Below, one piece after another: positions 11,305 through 24,139 of a stretch of DNA of 64,000 bases (the first letter of the stretch is position 1; each line of letters starts with the position of its first letter). Made by a program: the position numbers and the translations under genes. Source of the DNA: Sarcomyxa edulis (lineage: Eukaryota; Basidiomycota; Agaricomycetes; Agaricales; Mycenaceae); NCBI GenBank assembly GCA_009761415.1, contig QUOL01000001.1:868001-932000 (forward strand). The letters run 5' to 3'. The notes beneath the pieces were generated by a model, which did no database searches, was not told the DNA's origin, and saw only the letters and a list, made by a program, of their open reading frames with translations.

Positions 11305-14300
11305 ATGCCCTTTCAAGACCCGCAGCGGTCTCCCACCAAAGTAAGTCGAGGCTATAGTTGTATCTAATCTAGCTCGAGCCAGGAATATTTCTGGCCTTGG
11401 ACGCTGAGATTAACTTCGCTATCGGCTAGTTCTACCAGGAGGATATCGTGAAGAAGATATCACCTCCTCAGCTATTTGGGGTCGTCCTGGTATGTCCTGT
11501 GTAGAATCTCATTGCATCCAGCCCGCTAACCCGACCAAGAGATGTTGGCATGATGCCGACGACGCCACGCTCCCTACTTCTCCCATGGATCCTCTCATGC
11601 GCCCGCTCAAACGAGGTGAAGTGGGAGTCAACTTCTTTCCAAGTGGAGAGCGCGCAATTCTCTCCGAGACAGACTTTGAGCTCGTCGATCGTACTTTTCG
11701 CCGGGGTGATTTCTGTAAACGCCGTGTGGAGGATGTCCAGTCGGGCGTCATTACGAAGGTCGACACGCAAGTTCGCGTTGCTCATGCTATAAGCGGGGAG
11801 TCGGTCGAAGGCTGGAGGACCAAGGAGGAATTCCATCTGGCGGACCAGGCAGAGATAGCAGATTATGTTGTTCACGACGACTGGATTGGTCAGGTAGGTT
11901 CTTCGTCTATCCATTTGCAAGAGCTGATCTTTGATATGACCATATAGGTTATGGAGGTACGATTCATGTGTTCTATGTCCATTGAAATATTTATATAAAA
12001 CATTTGGGAGCAGCTGTTCGACGAGGTTGTTGTCGAGATCTCGACTGGACAACTCGTCCGGCTGCCCGAGATTTGTTCTCATCTTACTGTGGGAGACAAA
12101 GGCAGGGTTAGTCTTTCGCCTACGTATCTCATGTTTTCTTGGACTTATCTAGTCTGGCAGGATATCCTTCCACCATCTCCCAGGGTCATGCAAAACCTTT
12201 TTGGGTTCTTGACCACTCCAGAAAGTGTTGATACAGTTATAGCAGTCAAGCACACAGGTATATATCAAACACATTCGTACCGGCAGCCCATATTGATTCT
12301 GTTTACATCTTACAGTGCTGGCAGTTTGTTGGTTAGCCATAAATCAGTCGGTTCGTCTTGTTCCTCTCCCCTGGCCAAGACGTCTGTCATTCTCATATAG
12401 TCCTCCATATTTCCAGTTGGATCCAATCGAGGCTCAGACCCGCAAACGGCCCCAACGATTCTGGTCTGGTACAGATATGAGCAAACTCACACTGATTAGA
12501 TCCGATCCGTCCATTAGTGTAGGAGACAAATTACGCTTCAAGGATCCAACCGGACTGCCGTTTACGACGCATGGTGACAGCACAATCCCCTTTGGCCTAC
12601 TCGAAAATCGCTTCTTCGTGGTCAGGGAAACACGCACCACTGTTGAGATCCTTTGGCAGGACGGTACGACCGAAACTCTGAAATCGACGGATATCATACC
12701 ATACATGAACCCTGACGAATATGATTGCTGGTAGGTCTAGCCCGTACTAACTCCTTTTCGCTTTCGTTCATACTCTTCTCCTTGTCTCAAGGCCAGGGGA
12801 CCATGTTATATCGAAAGTGGAAGACGAAACCCGCCCTGTCATCGTACAATCTGTAAATGCCACGCAGAGAACAGCTAGAATTCTGTATCCGGATAGTGGC
12901 AAGACGGATCTTGCCTCTTTATTGGAACTTGATCCATATGGTACGTCAGACCCTGCCACAGCAAGCCCTAGTTCCTCTTCGGAAGGTCTCGGTGTTCGTA
13001 GAGGAGATCATGTCTTCGTTCACAATCTGGGTACAACAAATGGATTTGAAAAGGCGAGAGTCCCACGTATAGGAGAAATAGAGCCCTGGGTACAAGATCC
13101 ACCAATTGACAACGAAGGCCGTCCGGCTGGCTGGAGAAAAGAGATGTATGACATAGGAAACGATATTGCTACCAGCAGACCAAAACCGACCGTACCGATG
13201 ACTGGAACATGTATCAAACGCCTCGATCCCGGTAATAACGAAATTACTTGGTTCGGCGAGGTTACAGGGGTATGCGGATCTATTTCTGCAGATACGAGTT
13301 TTTCGTTGACTCTATGTCTATCATAGCTGAATTTGGACGGAACAGTGGAGATTACACATCCAGATCTCTCAACGAAATCGGTTCTCCCTCTAGAGCGACT
13401 AACGAAACTATACGATGCCGTAGAGCAGCTTGAAGATGGCATTTGGGAAGATGATCATGATCATGGCTCTGACGATGACGAGATGGATGAAGATGATCTA
13501 CTGGACAGTCTTATCGAATGGGAAGACGATAATGACGACGACGACTCAATGGATGTAGACCTACCACTGTCCTGGGCGGACACGCCTATAGAAACTGTGC
13601 CACCTCCAGCCCCCTCGGAATCAAGATCAGACACGCCGCAGGCTGACTCAACAGATGTAATGGTTGCGTCTACTTCCTCTATACCAGAAGTGGCAGACAA
13701 TGCTGAAGATGAAGATACGCCATGGAAGCGATTCGATATCCTATCTTCAGCACCCCCAGACCACGCGTTTTACTCTTCTCCGCCTGCGCAGCCTTCCAAG
13801 TCCTTCCTGGGCCGACTCACGAGAGAATATCGGGTATTAGCTAGTAGTCTACCTGGTTTGTGTTTCCTTCATTTCATTGCTTCGCGCTTCTGAATACCCT
13901 ATCTCTAGAGTCCATTCTCGTCAGAGTATGTCCTGAGACTTTGCTCTGAATAGCCTGTTTGCTGACATCTTCAAAGGCGTACGAAGACCGGACTGATCTT
14001 CTGCGATCACTCATCATTGGCCCAGAAAACACTCCTTATCAAGACGCTCCTTTTGTGATTGATTGGATGCTAGATTCCAATTACCCCAACAGCCCTCCAA
14101 TTGCTCATTTCTGGAGTTGGACAAATGGGAACGGACGAGTGAACCCGTGAGTCTACTCTTGTATAGACTCTTCTGTGACATTGTTGACCAATATAAAACC
14201 ACGCAGAAATCTGTACGAGGAAGGGAAAGTGTGTTTGTCAATTCTGGGTACTTGGGCTGGTGATAGAAATGAGACTTGGAACGCCGGACGGTCGTCACTT

Positions 14301-14807
14301 CTCCAGGCATTCATCTCCATACAGGGTCTTGTGCTGGTGAAAGAGCCGTAAGCACCTTTCATGCTAATATTCTCCATGCTTCTTAACAAGTGTAATCAGC
14401 TGGTTCTGTGAGCCCGCTTACGAGAAGCTAAGGGGTACCGAAGACGGTATGGTCAATAGGTAAGTCTACTAGTCTATACTATCATCGCCTTTGACTCACA
14501 CCTCGTCAACAGTCGTCTATATAGCGAAAAGGCCTTCGTTCTGTCGCGAGGATTCGTTAGACGGGCCTTGGAAATCCCTCTTGGTGGGCTCGAGTCTGAG
14601 ATTTCATGGCTGTATTATACGACTGGGCGACTGGCCAAGGTAATCAACGACTCGCGGATGTTGATCGAAACGAGTAAAGCAACTTCGGACAACGCTGTGA
14701 TCGATGAAGACTTGGCTGTACCTCGTCTAACAGCAGGGGGAATCATCAGCCTGGAACGAACGTTGACGAGGCTTCAACGGCTCCTCGACGTTCACTCAAG
14801 CACCTAG
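11305..14807 (+). CDS. UBE2O-type (E2-230K) ubiquitin-conjugating enzyme
   Basis: This is a large E2/E3 hybrid ubiquitin-conjugating enzyme of the UBE2O class, known in animals for multi-monoubiquitinating orphan or mislocalised proteins. About ten exons join, beginning [12 protein letters not shown] and then [17 protein letters not shown]. The long N-terminal part contains SH3-like beta modules ([40 protein letters not shown]) and a strongly acidic stretch encoded around 13440-13560. The C-terminal UBC domain shows [32 protein letters not shown] and the catalytic loop [18 protein letters not shown], in which the Cys is the thioester residue. The first position of the usual HPN motif is Asn, as in UBE2O proteins. 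It is followed by [19 protein letters not shown]. Total length is roughly 900 residues, shorter than the human protein. Confidence 0.9.
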
Positions 14808-15164
14808 TACTTATTCGTTGTCGTTATCTCTGTAATTATCATATTTTCTTCTTACTCGTAACATTTTAGGGACATAGAGCACTGGTATAATTCATTTGCA
14901 TCATCAACCAGGAATAAAGCCATATATATGGTACACAACACATGAACATACTGAGCTCCCGAAATGCACCAGACACTTCCACGAAGCCCAGCTGTGGTAT
15001 AGATGGCAGAAAGACGCGTGTAAACGCGAGAAAGATAAAAAACAGCGAGGAAATATAAGATACTAGTAAGACTGAAAATCCGGGAAGGTACGACGGAAAG
15101 TTGCAAGAACGAATGGAACGGTGAATGCACTAAGACACCAGGTGAGAAAGAGAAAGCACGACGG
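14808..15164. other. Convergent 3' intergenic region
   Basis: This is the space between the stop codons of UBE2O (+) and the GH16 gene (-). It should hold both 3' UTRs. No gene or repeat is visible. Confidence 0.5.
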
Positions 15165-17906
15165 TTAGCACTCGCCCAAGAAACTGCTCTTCGGGACGGG
15201 CTGCTTGAAATCATCCCGCCAAGTTGTAAGATTGGGATTGAGGTAAGCCTCCAAGTATCTGCGAGACGAGTTTCTCGATTAGCCTAGACGAATATAGAAA
15301 CCACATAACACGCACTGGTTGATGTACGCCTGTGTAGGGAAGTCTTTGGGATCACAACCGATGTTAATACTGTTCGGCGGCTGGTACACTCGAATGTAGT
15401 CGATTCTCATGGTCGTAGGGAATGTCAAGTGCTCCAGATCTACCGTTCCGAAGTTGGTACTCATACCCAAGTTCGCTATGATATACTGAGGAATGCAGTG
15501 TCAGCATCGAGTCATAGAGCACGTGATGTTTGATGCGCACCATGGGTTCTTGGGGAACAGGGCGGCCAGCAATTTCTACGCGAGTATCGGGGCCCATTCC
15601 AGGTTGTTTCAATGTCCAGGCAGCTTTGCCGTTTGCGATCCAGGTAATGTACTATGTGTATTTGATATGGAGAGTATAAAAAGGTCAGCCCGTCATCGGA
15701 TGAATAAATCTGTGGGGTACGAACCGCATTGTCAAATCCTAGCATGCACAACGTTTCACTCAGCTGCGGCGCAGTAACGATGAAGAAATGTGATAAATAC
15801 CTGGCAAGTACTCGAACCCGTACAAAGAGAAACATCCAGTTTTCAGTTCGTAACAGTCCTGGTCTGATTTCCTTACAGTCAGGTAAGCCTGGATTGAAGC
15901 ACTATAGCGGACTAACCTGTCTGCGTAACTCCAGATGTAGCCTGCTGGAAAGCACCACCCATGTAGGTGTTCAGTTCCGTGATGGAAGGGTCAGCGATGA
16001 TGAGATTCTCCGATGTGTTGAACCATTGGTATCCAGCGTTGAAGGGCTGGCAAGAGGACGAACGAAGAAAAATGAGTTCTTTGCGTAAACAAAAGCACCC
16101 TGTGGACTTACGCCCCACTGTCCGGATTGAGACACTTGACCCGTGAGCGGCTGTCCAGTGATCTAAAGAAAGGTGCAATCTCGTTCAGTTCCAACTACCC
16201 CTGGTATCATTAACGACTGATTGAAAGAACGAACCTGAGCCTCGAAAATATCGATTTCAGGAGCAGAACGACCGACATATGTCCCATCCGAGTGTACAGG
16301 TCCAGGGTGGGACTCGCCCGGGCACGTGCATCGTGATAGACGTTGGCCAGGAAGGAAAGACAGAACACCGCCTTGTTGCGAATCACCACCAGAGAGTGCA
16401 GCAAGCGGTAGACCATTACTGGTCTGATTTGGGGCAGTACCAACGTCACAACTGTCGTATGTATACGGCCACTGTAAGTGTCTTCAGTATTCGAGGTATG
16501 CTTCGACAGCCTCATACGACTCACCATGCCTTCTAGACTGGCTCCATAGCCCGCACGTCCTAAGCAAATTTCGGTCTAAATAAATGCTTCTCAGTGCGTT
16601 CACGACCGGACTCACCTAGGTTTCCCATGGTCCAAACAGCTGGCCATAGACCGACAACGTTGTTAATCCCAGGAAGAGAAACAGAGGTCACAATCATTCC
16701 ACCAGTGAAGCAGAACTTGTTCCAAGTGGTCATCATCCCGCCCTGATAATTCATTCCGTGCGTTTCCTTTTCAGACAGTGTAATCTCGAGTGCTCCATTA
16801 GCAGTTATAAGAGCGGCCGGGTCATACCACTCGAGATTGTTGGTCTATACAAACGTGAACGATGAGAAACATGTCCTCCAAAATGAGGATGTTTAGAGGG
16901 GGTGATTACCTCCCAGTAGTGCAAGTCAACAGCTTCCCAGTATGGGTCGTCGCCTGGGTAAAACGTTCGTCCGTCCGTGTTGAACTCGTCGCTGAAGACT
17001 AGCTGCCAACTGGATCCATCAGTGTAGGATGGCATCGAATATGCATCTTGCGGTGTTTCGAGATCAATCAGGCCCCAATTTCCGGACATACTTGGGACCT
17101 ATCATTCCATCCACTTGTTTCAGAATCGGCAACAAAGACGTCAGAGGGACAAACTCACCTGTCCACTAGCATTGATCCCTCCGATATTGAACCCGCCAAA
17201 AGAAGAAAGAGTGTGTTTAGTGAAGAAGGAAATCAAAGGATAACCAGCGCTACAAAATCACGATTAATCAGATGTCAGGCGCCAACTGGAAGGTCACTCA
17301 TGTACTCACAAGAGGGTAACGAGCCCAACACCGAGCACAATGAGACAACCGAGGTTGGAAAGACCTCTAGCTGTTAAAATGTTACCACCGCCGTCATTCT
17401 TTCGGTCCCTCCGGGGGTCAGGATTGTGAAGGTAATCGTCAGGTTCTGGGTTATTTGGAGAAAGGTTGGAGCCCCACGAGGCAGGATCCGGGGAAAGCGA
17501 AAACTGAAATTCCCAAGTTACTGCGCGTTAGCGATCTCCCCTTGTTTTGAAACTCTCGATATTCTACTCGCCTTGTCTGAAATAGAAGGCATGCCAGAGG
17601 GAGTCCGGCTTCCAGCACTTGCACTGACGTTGTATGGCGATTCGTTCTGGCCATTGAAAGCGTTATTGTTATGAGCGACGATATCAACAAAACTTGAAAT
17701 CGATAGTTTAAACTCACCAGAGAGCTTACGCTTGCCATACTCCGCAACGAAGGAGGTCCTTTAGAAAAGTTTGCTTGAACGCTGCCATTTGAAGCAGGAC
17801 GCCTTGCGGAAGGAGGAATGAGACTGGTGGTTGAAGGTGAAGCTGACGGCTGTTGAGGGTAGTATCTACGCTGAGAATTGGGGCCAAGAGGCTTCGTAGT
17901 AGACAT
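15165..17906 (-). CDS. GH16 beta-glucan synthesis-associated protein, KRE6/SKN1 type
   Basis: This is a type II membrane protein of the secretory pathway needed for beta-1,6-glucan in the fungal wall. Many short exons are joined. The N-terminal cytosolic part is Ser/Pro-rich (MSTTKPLGPNSQRRYYPQQP). A single membrane helix follows (LGCLIVLGVGLVTLL). The lumenal part begins with GYPLISFFTKHTLSSFGGFN, then SWQLVFSDEFNTDGRTFYPG and DPYWEAVDLHYW, the standard SKN1 start. The GH16 active-site block reads APEIDIFEAQ (about 16237-16270), with the two Glu and central Asp in place. The end matches KRE6 proteins: FPTTMRIDYIRVYQPPNSIN, GCDPKDFPTQAYI and a short Cys-containing tail. Length of roughly 580 residues fits the family. 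The call is firm, but whether it is KRE6 or SKN1 cannot be decided. Confidence 0.92.
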
Positions 17907-18349
17907 TTGGTGTTATTCCAGTTACTGCAAAGAGGGATGGGTATGATACAGACTGAGAACCTTTTGGTAAAAGAGTGGAAGTGGAGGGTGAGTTGGAGCA
18001 GTTGGCGGGGGGAATTATTTATTACGACAACCAAGTGATGTGGGTAATTTACACCGTACAAGCTTGGCTATTGTTCCGCAACAGGTCGAAAATCACTTTT
18101 CATTGCTAACATTCAACCACGGTAGACTTAGATACTGGGGTCAGTAGCTGCATCCCAGTACACCCTCGCGCACTCTCTCCTTGCTGGCAAAAAGGCACCG
18201 TGAAATATAATTCACTCGGTTGATCTCTGTGGGAATGATGTCCGGATCCGTCGTTATGATGGTCCGAGCGACGACCCACATGGGTCGTCGCGCAAATGTC
18301 GCGTCTCAGATATGCAACAAGGGCATCAAGGGCGACCGTCCAGTAAGCA
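17907..18349. other. Intergenic region between GH16 and SNAP43-like genes
   Basis: This is the upstream region of the GH16 gene and 3' flank of the SNAP43-like gene. A short inverted pair of CGACCCAnnTGGGTCG type is seen near 18270-18290. No gene is supported. Confidence 0.45.
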
Positions 18350-19633
18350 TTAGGAGGCTTCCATGTCAGCATCCACGTCCACAATGATCCTAGCATCTTC
18401 CATACCACCGCCCTCCAGCAGCCCCAATATGCCTCCTCTCCTTCCCAGAGGGCCAGTTTTACCTAGTTCCCCAACCGCCCTTTCAACGCGTTCAAGTCCC
18501 GTTCGGTCGCCGCCCTCACCTCCTACCTCTAATCCTTGTTCAGCAGCTAGTCGATCAATTTTCTTTAATCGGTTAAGCACATGGTGATTTGCGCGCTCAA
18601 GAGCCGCCCGTCTATCCGAGGTATCAGTAGGCGCATGGGGATTGGGATATAGCGGATCGAGGGCGTTGAGCAAATGTGATTTGTGTACTTGATAGTTATA
18701 ATGAGACATGATCGGTGGATGAGAGAGAAGTACATGTTGAGCCACTGGAGGAGGACCAGGCATGGACATGTAGCCAGGAGGAGGGATCTGCGGGATGAAC
18801 GTGTTTCTGTCAAGCCATTTGTCTAGATTGCCAAGAGCATCTTTGGCCTTTTTTAGTTTGTCGCGCTTCGAGGGCCGTCCTTTCTTCTTTGGTGCTGGGC
18901 CATCCGACTGGGATTCGGGAAGTACGGGATCTTGAACAAATAATTCGCGAGGGAGTTCGCGAGGGTTGAAGGGAGATAGATTTGACACCGGTAGGATATA
19001 AAAGACGTGCGCCTTTATCAATGTCGATAGCACGTAGATCACCGAAGGCTGTAACGGGGATAGAGTCTCCGTCGTCAATATGTTCGGAAAGTCGACAAGT
19101 GAAGTATAAACGTCTGTTCTCAAATTAGCATACAATCCATTTGACTGCAGATCAGTGCTCCTTACCTAACGGAATGGGGATGTGATGGATGGAATGAAGT
19201 GGAGGCGCCGATGAGGATGGTTGAGTATTGAAGAAGGTATATAGACCGAACAGAGCGACTACTCTGTTGATAGGTGGCTCAGTTTCGACCATTCGTTCTG
19301 CGATGAGACGAGTCAATTCTACCTCTATTTTTCTGAGTCCTGAGTTCACGTACCTAGAAACAGTCTAAGGGTAACACTCAAGAAGGTCTCACGGGTCCTA
19401 GTGTCAAATACTTTGAAATGCATCCATTGCCAGCCTAAACTCTGCCAAATTGTTTTGAAGAGCGCAAAGGGGCGAGTTGGTCTCGTCTCGACGTACTGCT
19501 GGTGAAATGTCTCTATGAGATGGAGGATATCATCACGAAGTGGGTTGACATAAAGCGAAGACGTGAAGAAAGAGGGTTGAATAATTATATCTCCTCGAGT
19601 GGCAGAAGGAGCAGGGGCAGGTGATAAAGGCAT
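18350..19633 (-). CDS. snRNA-activating protein complex subunit, SNAP43/SNAPC1-like
   Basis: The protein resembles SNAP43, a subunit of the complex that drives transcription of snRNA genes from the proximal sequence element. Exon 1 encodes YVNPLRDDILHLIETFHQQY and RPFALFKTIWQSLGWQWMHF. A 53-nt intron then leads to LRKIEVELTRLIAERMVE and the characteristic NRVVALFGLYTFFNTQPSSS. The third exon continues VYTSLVDFPNILTTETL and ends in a charged, low-complexity tail with a short basic patch (KKKGRPSKRDKLKKAKDALG) that may contact DNA or direct nuclear entry. Two starts are possible. The ATG at 19633 (MPLSPAPAPSA) is chosen because the frame upstream to 19711 is basic and less like the family. The call rests on the pattern of conserved aromatic and TQP residues, so it is good but not certain. 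Confidence 0.65.
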
Positions 19634-20234
19634 GCTGCAGCTAAATGAGAGGTCAATTTCGAGTCGACGTCGCGATCGGGCGGTAGCGACAAAAAAGGAT
19701 TTCATAACCATTCGATCCTAACATCGCAACACAACATATGTTCACGGATTTCGCACATAAAGACAATGTTCCCCATTTGCTGCTTTCAGCTTGATCCCAG
19801 TGTCGGAGAAAAAAAATCGATTTTTTGGGCCTTGTGACGCGTGACGTGAATACTCGGACGGAATACGATGGTGTTCCCGTTTATATGACTTACCGGAGCT
19901 TACACAATAAACTGCGAATCATAGCTCACGATGAAGTAGTCCCTCGGTTACTTATTCGAAGTTGCGCGTTGAAGTGTTGGAGTTTCGTTCGTATCAAGTT
20001 CGTACACACACAGACCCTTTTATAGGAATATCCACTACGTTTTGTTACATTGTTACAGGCTTAAAGCCATCACGATCCACCTAGAAAGAAATTGAAGCCA
20101 GCCGTCTACAGCCTCGAAACCTGCTTTGAAACTAGCCGACGATTCCCAGCGAATTTTACCTATCACGCAGCCTCGTGAGTCAAGGGCGAAGTTTGAGAGA
20201 CTGGGGAGGACGTACAGATATCATCCTCATGTCA
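19634..20234. other. Intergenic region
   Basis: This is the upstream region of the SNAP43-like gene and 3' flank of the eqolisin gene. Several short frames exist (for example 19825-20025 on plus), with no motif or splice support. No gene is called. Confidence 0.45.
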
Positions 20235-21217
20235 TTAAACATAAGAGACAGTAACACCAGAGGAGCTCGTAGAAGCAGAGGTCAAGACCTTTCCGTTCTG
20301 CTCGATATCAATGAGCGTCGCGCCGGCGGGGGTAACAGTGCTTCCAGAGATAGTTGTCGCGTGTGCGTTGGTGAACTTGACGGTTCCGAAGTTGGCGAAA
20401 GGAACGAGAGAGTTTCCTTCCTCGAAGTCTTCCACAATCCACTCAGCGTTCTCCTGGCAGAGCCTAGACGAAGAGGTGAGGGATTGAGTGACAGTTTTGC
20501 CCGTCGACACGTTGGTGATGACGGCGGTTCCGGCGGTGGCACTCGAAGCGGTGACCTTTTTGACATTAAATTAGGAGAGCTCTGATAGAGAATGATCGTG
20601 TATGACTTACCGTGAGGGTGATGGTCTGACCAGCCGAGATGGGGATCCCAGAGAAGTCATGGGCGAAGTCAGGGAAGTACTCGTACCATGCTGTTCACGA
20701 CAACAAAGAACTTGAGTACGTTGAGTGAATGTACAATGTATGACGCGTCCGTACCGTCAAAGGAGACGCTGCTACCGGAGATCGTGAAATCAACACCAGT
20801 CTGCAGGATGGCAGTGCCGCAGGTGTCACCGTCAATTCCTACCCATGCAGAGGCTGCGAAAGTGCCAGAGCCACTTCCCGAAGGCTTCGATGGAGTAGGG
20901 ACAACGAAGGTAGCGGTGACGGACTTGTATGTGCCCTGAAACACGCAATAATTTAGCGGCATGCTAGATGATATTTACGAACACGTGAAACTTACAGCAG
21001 GGGATGTGTCGAACACGGCGCCAGCCCAGTTAGAACTGAACTCGACGTGAGAGGCGTTGGTAGTGAGGGCGGCGGGGCCAGTGGAGGCAATCTTGGGTTG
21101 CGACAGATGAGCACCGGCGGCGCGACGCGCAAGTCGACTCTCCAAGCGTGGATTGGGTCGAGCGAAAGCCGCAGTGGCAAGCAAAACCTGAGTGAGGAGA
21201 GCAGAGGCAAAGAACAT
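20235..21217 (-). CDS. Secreted eqolisin (glutamic peptidase, family G1)
   Basis: This is a secreted acid protease of the eqolisin family, which uses a Gln/Glu dyad and is active at low pH. The start at 21217 (MFFASALLTQVLLATAAFA) gives a clear signal peptide followed by a propeptide rich in Arg. Mature-domain blocks follow in order: VEFSSNWAGAVF, YKSVTATFVVPTPSKP, ASAWVGIDGDTCGTAILQTG, the WYEYFPDFAHDFSGIP region, and NAEWIVEDFEEGN. The Gln in AILQTGV and the Glu in AEWIVEDFE are at the expected catalytic positions. Three introns split the gene, and length is about 270 residues, typical for the family. An earlier in-frame ATG (21301) would bury the signal peptide and is rejected. The role is probably extracellular protein digestion. 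Confidence 0.93.
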
Positions 21218-22225
21218 GATGAATAGAGTTATGCGGCTGGGCGTCGACGAGCGGGCTGTTGGAATCGAAGTGAACCTTGAGCTGAGAAAAGGTCGAATCA
21301 TTTAGCAGAAGCCTTTATAGCTGCAGCAGAGGGGCGTCTCGGAGGCGTCTTGTCATCATAGAACACTCGAGTTCCGAAGGCCAGCATGGCACACAAGTCT
21401 CGAGATTGCGACATGGGCTGCAGCATATGCCGTGAAGAAACGATAGGCGAAACCAAAATGTGGTCGCCATATTCTTGGTCTTGGTTCATCGTGGTGACTG
21501 ACCATATATGTGATACTTTTCTCGTGAAGTGGAGTGTTCTTGTCGTGACCAGTCTATTTATACTGGAGAACAACCTGTCAGTATATGGCTTACAGATAAG
21601 CGTGTGTTCTGAAGATCGACTGCCAGAGTGCGGGAAAGGAAGGAAGATGGGGACCTCATGGGACCCAGGCCGAGTATGGTCTTTCAGCAGAGGATTAGGG
21701 ATATCGGTCAATGTACAAAGTTAGCATATCAGAAGAGTGGACGCAAGGTTATGTCCCAGGTCAAGTTCGAAGCTTTACTTCTTGTTTTCGTGACTCGTCA
21801 TGCCATACGATGAACTCAAACTCTGTAGGTGATGACTTGTACCGAGCTCGTGCTGTCATCCCAGTCAGAACCTCTATCTGATAACGAGTATGAGAAACTC
21901 ACGGTGATATCCCACGCAGTTTTCGATCCTCGAGGTCGACTCCGAGTCGAGGTCGAGGTCAAAGGCGTAGAGTGCTGTCCGAGCTGGCCGGCGCCGGGCG
22001 TATGCCAGTGAGGCGGACGGACGCACGTGACTCTAACCGGCCGCTCTTTGTCACGCGGTGAACTGATCGAGTCTTGTTGTGACCGTCACAGCGCTCTCCC
22101 TCCTTCAACAACATTTCATGAAGGTGAGTACTCTAGTATGCATAGCAGCTGTAGCTCTATCATTGATGTCTCTTTTACTCTTTATCGCCCTACAGTTCCG
22201 ACCATAGCATAATTAACGACATCTT
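21218..22225. other. Divergent intergenic region between eqolisin and Ima1 genes
   Basis: About 1 kb carries both promoters. A minus-strand frame of 137 codons (21298-21711) abuts the eqolisin leader but has no recognisable motif. A GAGGTC-rich, partly palindromic block lies at 21931-21960. No gene is called. Confidence 0.45.
21931..21960. repeat. GAGGTC triple repeat around a CGACTC/GAGTCG inverted pair
   Basis: GAGGTC occurs three times within 30 bases (two of them as adjacent 6-mers), and CGACTC is followed at once by CGAGTCG, its near mirror. The block lies in the divergent promoter region and could be a cluster of regulator sites. No function is shown by the sequence alone. Confidence 0.35.
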
Positions 22226-24139
22226 ATGGCCGCTGGGACTCTTTTTCGCAGACATAGCAATGTCTCATGCTTTTTCTGTCAATCTAACCTTCCTATCCCA
22301 CAAAATCCTCGATCCTTTCGATGTACGCAATGCGGATGTTGGAACCGCTACGACGTCAACGGCGAAATACTATCCGATGAACCTGCCATGCACGATGAAG
22401 CGCTCAACGCGAGATCCTTCGCCAAACGTGGTATGCCACAGCACTACCTCATTGAGCCACTGTAACATCATCCTGATCTCAACTATAGCATCACCTAGGA
22501 AAGATAGACTACCAACAACGTATGGCAACGGCCCATTCTGCCGAAATTGTCAGACGAATCAAATGCTTCTGATGAATCTACTATCCAATTACCTGCCGTC
22601 GCCCGAGGTCAGTTCTTTCAGTCATTCTTCCCGGATACAACATCTCATGCTTTCTCAATCAGGATCCTGAATATGCAGGACGTCTAGAAAGGCTTCCAGA
22701 ATATCGCGAATCCCTGCATACGCGTTACCCACCCGTTTGCGCGTCGTGTCTTCCTCAAGTAGAAGAAGAAATACGGAAGAAGGATAACATGGCGCGGACG
22801 AAAGCTTTGGGTGGATGGCTACGAGAAAGTAAAGGCAAAGAGAAACAGAGACGGCACATTTCAGGACCGCACAAAGAGACGGAGAGCATTGGCGCCGAAA
22901 TGGTGGCTTGGAGGATCAGAGGGTGTCTCTGGGTGGCTACTTTGACCTTGGCTTTGGCAGGAAATTCTACTGGTGAGTGATATTGCTCTACTACTAAGAT
23001 CCTGATATTGACTTTTCATTTCGGTACGTAGCTGCACTTGGTTATAGACCTCTTCATCGATTGGGAGCTCTGCAACCCATTCTACCAGCGATCACACTTA
23101 TATCTATACTATGGACTGTCTGGGATCCACTCTATTCATCGGCTCGGAAAGCGAAAATACAAGGCCGGGATGTACGTGTAAAAGGAAAACACAAATATAT
23201 TGTACGTTCACCTGAGAAGTAACTTCTGTGACAAGCTCGTTAAATCAGTGATACAGGGACTGCAATTGCTATCATGGCTCTCAAGACTTACCACATCTAC
23301 CCTTCTTGCTATACTATGGTTTCGGCCACATCTGGATTATATCAACCTATCTTACGAACCGCCATCGCTCAGAAGCCGGATCTATTTCGCGTCTTCATTT
23401 ATCATTGAATTACTCGTTCGCACTTTCCACTTTCTGACGCTATTCATCTTCTCTAATCGATCTATATATCTAGACATTCATCTTCTCTTGCGTAGTGTTG
23501 CGATTACAACAGCCTCCAGCCATCCGCCTGATAGATACCACCACCCACATCACATCTCGCAATTCCACGCCCTTCCCATCCAAACCATCTTCTTCGCCAC
23601 CACCACCCACCGTTGCCGAACCCGACCTCATCGCCAGCCTGACTTTATCCAACAAACCAGTAATCATTCCGTCAAATTCAAACCCAAATCCCATATTCGG
23701 CCACCCGTCTCTACTTTCAGCAGTCCCGCCGCCGTTACCGCCATCACCACCATCTGACCGCATGGACGAGGACGAAGACGAAGACGCAATGGATTGGACA
23801 CCTACCAACCCATCTCCCAGAAAGAAGACAAACACCAACAAAAACAATACCGTTCGACCGAAAACACACGACGATGACGGCTCGTGGCTACGACCGCAGC
23901 GGTTCTTCGCTCCGGAACATCCTACAGGTCTTGAGGGCCTTTTTGAGCGCACGAGATTGGTAGACGACTCCATGGATGGAGGAGCGCAAAGTAGAGGTGT
24001 AGGCAGGGGTAGAGGTACACGTGGACGTGAGATGGGGGCACATGTGTGGAATTGGTGGTGGGTTTATTGTCTCTCCCTTATACCCGTGGTGGGCGCTGCA
24101 GTTGTCTACAAGGTTTGGTTCGAGAGGAGACGATACTAA
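22226..24139 (+). CDS. Ima1-type inner nuclear membrane protein (NET5/TMEM201 homologue)
   Basis: This is a homologue of fission yeast Ima1 and animal TMEM201/Samp1, inner nuclear membrane proteins that link chromatin and the nuclear envelope to the cytoskeleton. The N-terminal Ima1 domain has paired cysteines for zinc: SCFFCQSNLPIP, FRCTQCGCWNRY, then PFCRNCQTNQ and VCASCLPQV. These are in the typical order and spacing. After a 45-70 nt intron in the middle of the domain come several membrane helices (WVATLTLALAGNST, LPAITLISILWTVW, LLSWLSRLTTSTLLAILWF, FIIELLVRTFHFLTLFIF). A long disordered Ser/Pro and acidic segment then precedes a final helix (WNWWWVYCLSLIPVVGAAVV) with a basic end. The start ATG precedes AAGTLFRRHSNVSC. 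Exon joins are in frame throughout. Confidence 0.88.

Noticed and set aside
11305..14807. Several independent genes because of the many short exons
   Set aside because: The frames join with matching phase across GT-AG introns into one protein with the domain order of UBE2O, ending in a complete UBC domain.
23470..23973. 167-codon minus-strand frame
   Set aside because: It is antisense to the last Ima1 exon, whose frame continues the protein with matching splice phase and ends in a membrane helix.
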